A stretch of 17,675 bases of DNA. Source: Caryophanales bacterium UBA6985. Lineage in GTDB: Bacteria; Bacillota_I; Bacilli_A; RF39; UBA660. The notes under the pieces were generated by a model. That model worked only from the letters and a program-made list of their open reading frames with translations, was not told the origin of the DNA and did not search any database. Position numbers and translations under genes: made by a program. Positions within the stretch are counted from its first letter, which is position 1, and each line of letters begins with the position of its first letter. The stretch covers positions 1 to 17,675 of the forward strand of contig DJYF01000011.1 of assembly GCA_002450035.1 (NCBI GenBank). The letters are read 5' to 3'. Positions 14,649 to 17,675 of the stretch are shown here, piece by piece.

Positions 14649-14657
14649 TGTTATACT
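14649..14657 (+). promoter_or_regulatory. Extended -10 promoter of the membrane protein/DUF523/tag operon
   Basis: TGT-TATACT (14649-14657) starts two bases after the terminator T-run. No -35 box is evident. Predicted initiation near 14664 falls at the first base of the ribosome site AGGAGA (14664-14669), giving a leader of about 12 nt. Confidence 0.65.
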
Positions 14658-14675
14658 TTCATTAGGAGAATAAGT

Positions 14676-14969
14676 ATGAATATATATGAATTATCAAAGA
14701 AACAATTATTTCAATTATTAAGAAGTTTTTCTAAGACTGAATATGGAAAAATTCAATTTTTAATATCTTATTCATTAGCATTTATATTACTAGTAATAGT
14801 AGGTATTTTATGTGTAATGGTTTTTGCTTCTACAAAAGAATTAAGAAGTGTTATTGTTTCTTGGATGGCAGTAGTATCTTTATTAGATTTAGTAGCTTTT
14901 ACAGCAGGAACAATGCATTATTACTCTGAATTAAGATATTTCTGTTATAAAGTTAATGATAAAAAATAA
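14676..14969 (+). CDS. Small two-helix membrane protein of unknown function
   Basis: This is a 97-residue protein starting at ATG 14676, preceded by AGGAGA at 14664-14669. The frame stays open back to an ATG at 14628, but that codon lies inside the terminator and upstream of the promoter, so it is rejected. The N-terminus is amphipathic and basic (MNIYELSKKQLFQLLRSF), followed by hydrophobic helices at about 27-50 and 57-79 and a tail with aromatic and cysteine residues (HYYSELRYFCYK). I do not recognise a family. Its stop overlaps the DUF523 start by one base (TAATG), so the two are translated together. Confidence 0.65.
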   Translation: MNIYELSKKQLFQLLRSFSKTEYGKIQFLISYSLAFILLVIVGILCVMVFASTKELRSVIVSWMAVVSLLDLVAFTAGTMHYYSELRYFCYKVNDKK

Positions 14970-15400
14970 TGGAACGTATATTAGTAAGTGCTTGTTTATT
15001 AGGACTAAAAGTTAGGTATGATGGAAAAGAGAAGACTAATGAAGAATTAGTAGAAAAAATAAAGAATTATCAATTTATACCTGTTTGTCCTGAGATATTT
15101 GGTGGGCTTCAAACACCAAGAGTTCCTGCAGAAATAAAATCAAATAAAGTAATTAATAAAGAAGGAATTGATGTTACCTCGAATTATGAAAGAGGAGCAG
15201 AAGAAGTATTAAAACTTGCTAAAAAATTTAATATAAAACGCGCAGTTTTAAAAAGTAAAAGTCCTTCATGTGGTAAAGGTAAAATCTATGATGGTTCGTT
15301 TAGTGGAAAACTAGTAGATGGATTTGGTATTACTACAAAATTACTTATGGATAATGGTATTGAAGTATTAAGTGAAGATGAGTTTTTAGGGGGGTTATAA
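14969..15400 (+). CDS. DUF523 (TudS-like) protein, probable Fe-S thiouracil desulfidase family
   Basis: This 143-residue cytoplasmic protein matches DUF523, whose characterised member TudS uses a [4Fe-4S] cluster held by three cysteines to remove sulfur from 2-thiouracil. The three conserved cysteines are present: C9 in VSACLLG, C40 in PVCPEIFGGL and C101 in SKSPSCGKG. Other family marks are RYDG (16-19), TPRVPAEI (49-56) and LVDGFGITTKLL (115-126). The length is typical for the stand-alone form. It sits between a small membrane protein and tag, overlapping each by one base. Desulfidase activity is inferred from the family; many DUF523 proteins are untested. Confidence 0.87.
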   Translation: MERILVSACLLGLKVRYDGKEKTNEELVEKIKNYQFIPVCPEIFGGLQTPRVPAEIKSNKVINKEGIDVTSNYERGAEEVLKLAKKFNIKRAVLKSKSPSCGKGKIYDGSFSGKLVDGFGITTKLLMDNGIEVLSEDEFLGGL

Positions 15401-15939
15401 TGAGATGTCATTGGGTTACAGATAATCCAGTTTATATTGAATATCATGATAATGAATGGGGAGTACCTAGTCATGATGATAGATATTTATTTGAAATGCT
15501 TGTATTAGAATCATTTCAAGCAGGGTTATCATGGGAATGTATATTAAATAAAAGAGAAGCTTTTAGAGAAGCATTTGATAATTTTGATGTTAAAAAGATC
15601 GCAAAGTATGATCATGATAAAGTAAGAGAACTTCAAGAAAATAAAGGAATAGTAAGAAATAAATTAAAGATTGAAGCAACAATTAGAAATGCTCAAAAGT
15701 TTATAGAAATTCAAAAGATGTATGGTTCATTTGATAAATTTATTTGGTCTTTTACTGAAGGAGAAACAATATATGGCGATGGTAATACTGTTTCTTCACC
15801 TTTATCAGATGAAGTATCTAATACTCTTAAACTATGGGGAATGAAATTTGTTGGTACAACAATTATTTATTCTTATCTACAAGCTATAGGTATAATAGAT
15901 GATCATGAAGAAATATGTGAAAAATATTATCAAAGATAA
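15400..15939 (+). CDS. tag: DNA-3-methyladenine glycosylase I
   Basis: Tag excises 3-methyladenine from alkylated DNA, starting base-excision repair. The 179-residue length is typical. The start MRCHWVTDNPVYIEYHDNEWG is the family's N-terminus. The zinc snap residues are C3 and H16 with H169 and C173 near the end (DHEEICEKYY). The active-site acid E37 is in VLESFQAGLSWECIL (35-49). The LWGMKFVGTTIIYSYLQAIG stretch (about 146-165) is the conserved helix-hairpin region. The family consensus at LEGxQAGLSW reads LESFQAGLSW here. It is the last gene of its operon. The start overlaps DUF523 (TAATG), and its stop abuts the terminator stem. Confidence 0.95.
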   Translation: MRCHWVTDNPVYIEYHDNEWGVPSHDDRYLFEMLVLESFQAGLSWECILNKREAFREAFDNFDVKKIAKYDHDKVRELQENKGIVRNKLKIEATIRNAQKFIEIQKMYGSFDKFIWSFTEGETIYGDGNTVSSPLSDEVSNTLKLWGMKFVGTTIIYSYLQAIGIIDDHEEICEKYYQR

Positions 15940-15967
15940 AACTATAAGAAAAACTTGTAGTTTTTTT
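15938..15967 (+). terminator. Rho-independent terminator after tag
   Basis: An 11-bp stem pairs 15938-15948 (AAAACTATAAG) with 15954-15964 (CTTGTAGTTTT), with one G-U pair and an AAAAA loop. It is followed by T7. The left arm overlaps the last two bases of the tag stop codon. Confidence 0.8.
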
Positions 15968-15974
15968 GTTTTAC

Positions 15975-16003
15975 TTGATATTTTTGGAATTTGAATATAT
16001 AAT
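15975..16003 (+). promoter_or_regulatory. Promoter of the Val T-box/HD/valS unit
   Basis: The -35 box TTGATA (15975-15980) and a perfect -10 box TATAAT (15998-16003) are separated by 17 nt. Predicted initiation is near 16010, at the start of the T-box leader. Confidence 0.8.
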
Positions 16004-16009
16004 CTATAT

Positions 16010-16240
16010 GTTGAATTTAAAGACATGGAACAAGAGGAGTAAAATAGAAACTACTTCTAGAAAGAAAAAGTCGTTGGCTGGAAGCTTTTTCAAGAAAGAC
16101 TATTTGAAGGTAGCTTGGGAGTCGTTATATTGAATTTAGTAGATATGAACGTTAAACTCGCGTTAAGAGTAATTGAGTATAATAAAAGGTGGTACCACGG
16201 TCATGCGTCCTTTAAGATGTTTGATACGTGGTTTTTTTAT
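16010..16240 (+). promoter_or_regulatory. T-box riboswitch leader, specifier GUC (valine)
   Basis: This leader fills most of the 312-nt gap between tag and the HD gene. Uncharged tRNA-Val binding should favour an antiterminator and permit expression. Visible parts are the GGAGTA element of Stem I (16036-16041); Stem I pairing of CTACTTC (16051-16057) with GAA-g-GTAG (16106-16113); and a distal hairpin AAAAAG/CTTTTT (16065-16070 with 16085-16090) with GTTGGCTGGAA in its loop. The specifier candidate GTC is at 16121-16123 after TTGGGA. The T-box core GGTGGTACCACG lies at 16188-16199; its UGGU implies an A discriminator base, as in tRNA-Val. The specifier is inferred from position; the valS gene downstream agrees. 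No further gene is seen in the gap. Confidence 0.92.
16194..16238 (+). terminator. Regulatory terminator of the T-box leader
   Basis: ACCACG (16194-16199) pairs with CGTGGT (16227-16232), with inner helices TCA/TGA and GCGTC/GATGT and a T7 run at 16232-16238. The left arm overlaps the T-box core, so formation excludes the antiterminator. Confidence 0.88.
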
Positions 16241-16251
16241 GAGGTGATAAT

Positions 16252-16956
16252 ATGGATAAGGAAATAGAGATTTTTAATGATTATTATTCAAAATTTGATG
16301 ATGAAGAATTAAATATTCATTTGAAATATGATCACACTTTTCGAGTGGTCGGTTATGCAGAAAGAATTGCTAAGTCACTTAGTTTAAGTGAGGAGGACGT
16401 CACTCTTGCAAAAGTATGTGCATTATTTCATGACATTGGAAGATTTGTTCAATGGAGAGATTATCAAACTTTTGAAGATTTTAAAAGTGTTGATCATGGA
16501 GATTTAAGTGCATCTATTCTTGATTCACTTGGCTATGAAAATAATATAGTTAGAATTGCAATTAAATATCATAACAAATATGCAATTCCAGATGATTTAA
16601 GTGAAAGAGAAAAGATGTTTTGTAATATTACAAGAGATGCTGATAAGATTGATATTTTAGAAACTCAAAAGATTTATGATATTACTGAGTCTGTTTATAA
16701 GATGAGTCCTGAGATAAAAGAAGACATTGATAATGAAAGACTTGTTGATAATAGAAAATATGATAAAGATGGGTATAGTTTATATAAATATTTCTCATTT
16801 CTTTATGATTTAAATTATCCTGAATCATTCAAAATATTAAAAAAATTAGATTTAATTAATAAACAATTTGATATTGTTGCTAATATATGTGGTGAAGAGT
16901 TTGTAAAAGATTATAGAAAGAAATTTAATGATTATTTAAAAGAAAGGATTGGTTAA
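16252..16956 (+). CDS. HD-domain metal-dependent phosphohydrolase
   Basis: This 234-residue cytoplasmic protein has an HD phosphohydrolase core: H28 in DHTFRV, H60-D61 in FHDIGRF, the further histidines H82 (VDHGD) and H107 (KYHNKY), and D129/D131 in RDADKIDIL. The extra histidines suggest a two-metal site like those in HD-GYP or nucleotidase members, but no GYP motif is present. The alarmone-hydrolase signature HDxxEDT is absent, so it should not be called a ppGpp hydrolase. Residues about 145-234 are helical with no known motif. The substrate is not predictable. It lies 12 nt downstream of the Val T-box leader, with GAGGTG at 16241-16246, and is followed 2 nt later by valS. It is therefore expected to be induced by valine-tRNA starvation. 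Confidence 0.82.
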   Translation: MDKEIEIFNDYYSKFDDEELNIHLKYDHTFRVVGYAERIAKSLSLSEEDVTLAKVCALFHDIGRFVQWRDYQTFEDFKSVDHGDLSASILDSLGYENNIVRIAIKYHNKYAIPDDLSEREKMFCNITRDADKIDILETQKIYDITESVYKMSPEIKEDIDNERLVDNRKYDKDGYSLYKYFSFLYDLNYPESFKILKKLDLINKQFDIVANICGEEFVKDYRKKFNDYLKERIG

Positions 16957-16958
16957 TT

Positions 16959-17675
16959 ATGTTAGAAACTAAATATGATTATAAAAAAGTAGAAGAAAAT
17001 AAATATAACACTTGGAAAGAAAAAGGTTATTTTAATTCAGGAGATAAAGAAAAAGATCCATTTTGTATAGTTATTCCACCTCCAAATGTAACAGGTAAAT
17101 TACATATAGGTCATGCATATGATGTATCTATTCAAGATGCAATTGTTAGATATAAGAGAATGAGTGGGTTTGATACTTTATGGTTACCAGGTATGGACCA
17201 TGCTGCTATTGCAACAGAAGCAAAAGTAGTTAAGAGACTTAAAGATAAAGGTATCGATAAATACGAATATGGTAGAGAAAAATTCTTAGACGCTTGTTGG
17301 GATTGGACTCATGAATATGGAGACAATATTAGAAATCAATGGGCTGCTATGGGTGTATCTGTAGACTATAATAAAGAAAGATTTACTTTAGATGAAGGAA
17401 TGGCTAAAGCGGTTAATAAAGTATTCATTGATTTTTATAACAAAGGGTTAATTTACCGTGGTGAAAAGATTATTAACTGGGATCCAGCTGCTCAAACAGC
17501 TTTATCTAATGAAGAAGTAATTTATTCCGAAGAAAAGAGTGCATTCTATCACTTAAAATATAAGATAGTTGGAACTGATGAATATTTAGATGTTGCAACT
17601 ACAAGACCTGAAACACTATTTGGGGATACAGCAGTTGCTGTTAATGAAGAAGACGAAAGATATAAAAAATATATT
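16959..17675 (+). CDS. valS: Valyl-tRNA synthetase, N-terminal part (3' truncated by window edge)
   Basis: ValRS charges tRNA-Val with valine in the cytoplasm. The 239 residues visible of a protein normally near 880 include the class I motif [13 protein letters not shown] (40-52, HIGH at 49-52), [13 protein letters not shown] (75-87), INWDP (172-176) and the start of the editing domain at [11 protein letters not shown] (213-223). PGxDHAxIAT and NWDPxxQTALSxxEV favour ValRS over IleRS or LeuRS, and the T-box specifier agrees. The start ATG 16959 lies 2 nt after the HD gene stop, with AAAGGA at 16943-16948. The KMSKS region, anticodon-binding domain and C-terminal coiled coil lie beyond the window. 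Confidence 0.96.
   Translation, partial: MLETKYDYKKVEENKYNTWKEKGYFNSGDKEKDPFCIVIPPPNVTGKLHIGHAYDVSIQDAIVRYKRMSGFDTLWLPGMDHAAIATEAKVVKRLKDKGIDKYEYGREKFLDACWDWTHEYGDNIRNQWAAMGVSVDYNKERFTLDEGMAKAVNKVFIDFYNKGLIYRGEKIINWDPAAQTALSNEEVIYSEEKSAFYHLKYKIVGTDEYLDVATTRPETLFGDTAVAVNEEDERYKKYI

Noticed and set aside
14628..14675. Upstream ATG at 14628 as the start of the small membrane protein
   Set aside because: It lies within the terminator stem and before the promoter; ATG 14676 has AGGAGA in place.
16252..16956. HD protein as a small alarmone hydrolase balancing the tandem synthetase
   Set aside because: The HD motif is FHDIGRF and lacks the HDxxEDT signature of MESH1/SpoT-type hydrolases; the genes are also about 3 kb apart in separate units.
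1..17675. Mycoplasma-type genetic code (TGA as Trp)
   Set aside because: All Trp codons at conserved positions, for example in Tag, ValRS and RlmN, are TGG, and no gene needs TGA read-through.
1..17675. CRISPR array, tRNA, rRNA, insertion sequence or prophage
   Set aside because: No regularly spaced repeats, RNA gene signatures, transposase or integrase motifs were seen; gaps other than 177-264 and 15940-16251 are under about 90 bases and are accounted for by terminators, promoters and ribosome sites.

Overview
The window is a strongly AT-rich stretch of bacterial chromosome in which every supported gene lies on the + strand. Gene content and order point to a low-GC member of the Bacillota, probably an uncultured, small-genome Bacilli/RF39-like or Mollicutes-related lineage. 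The block rlmN-prpC-prkC-rsgA-rpe is a classic Bacillota arrangement, a T-box riboswitch sits ahead of valS, Shine-Dalgarno signals of the AGGTG/AGGAGG type are common, and intergenic gaps are very short. Trp is read from TGG and TGA is not used inside genes, so the standard bacterial code applies. The lineage is an inference; nothing here fixes genus or species.

Layout. (1) 1-176 is the 3' end of a membrane protein gene, closed by a terminator. (2) 211-1988 is a two-gene unit: a secreted TasA/camelysin-like protein and an AI-2E family permease. (3) 2019-8696 is a long operon: rlmN (23S rRNA/tRNA methyltransferase), prpC and prkC (PP2C phosphatase and PASTA Ser/Thr kinase), rsgA (30S maturation GTPase), rpe (ribulose-phosphate epimerase), a small-multidrug-export family membrane protein and a DUF2974 lipase-like protein. 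(4) 8766-9290 is a single GNAT acetyltransferase. (5) 9329-11757 carries a condensation-type acyltransferase, a zinc-ribbon membrane protein and a second GNAT. (6) 11780-13175 is a stand-alone gene with its own near-consensus promoter, encoding two consecutive RelA/SpoT (ppGpp) synthetase domains in one chain. (7) 13198-14598 is an orphan 89-residue protein plus a cation diffusion facilitator. (8) 14649-15939 is a small membrane protein, a DUF523/TudS-like protein and 3-methyladenine DNA glycosylase I. (9) 15975-17675 is a valine T-box leader, an HD-domain phosphohydrolase and the 5' part of valS, which runs off the window.

Genes working together. The rlmN-to-rpe operon joins ribosome maturation to the PASTA kinase/phosphatase switch. 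The alarmone synthetase gene and the Val T-box unit are separate nutritional-stress outputs. Regulation is very compact: rho-independent terminators often include the preceding stop codon, and in several gaps the terminator U-tract runs straight into an extended -10 promoter (TGT-TATAAT type), whose predicted transcript would begin almost at the Shine-Dalgarno sequence.

The most notable item is the tandemly duplicated alarmone synthetase (11841-13175). Its halves are about 50% identical by hand alignment, and both keep most catalytic residues. Next are the HD protein placed inside a Val T-box regulon and the fused terminator-promoter modules. No CRISPR array, rRNA, tRNA, insertion sequence or prophage was seen.
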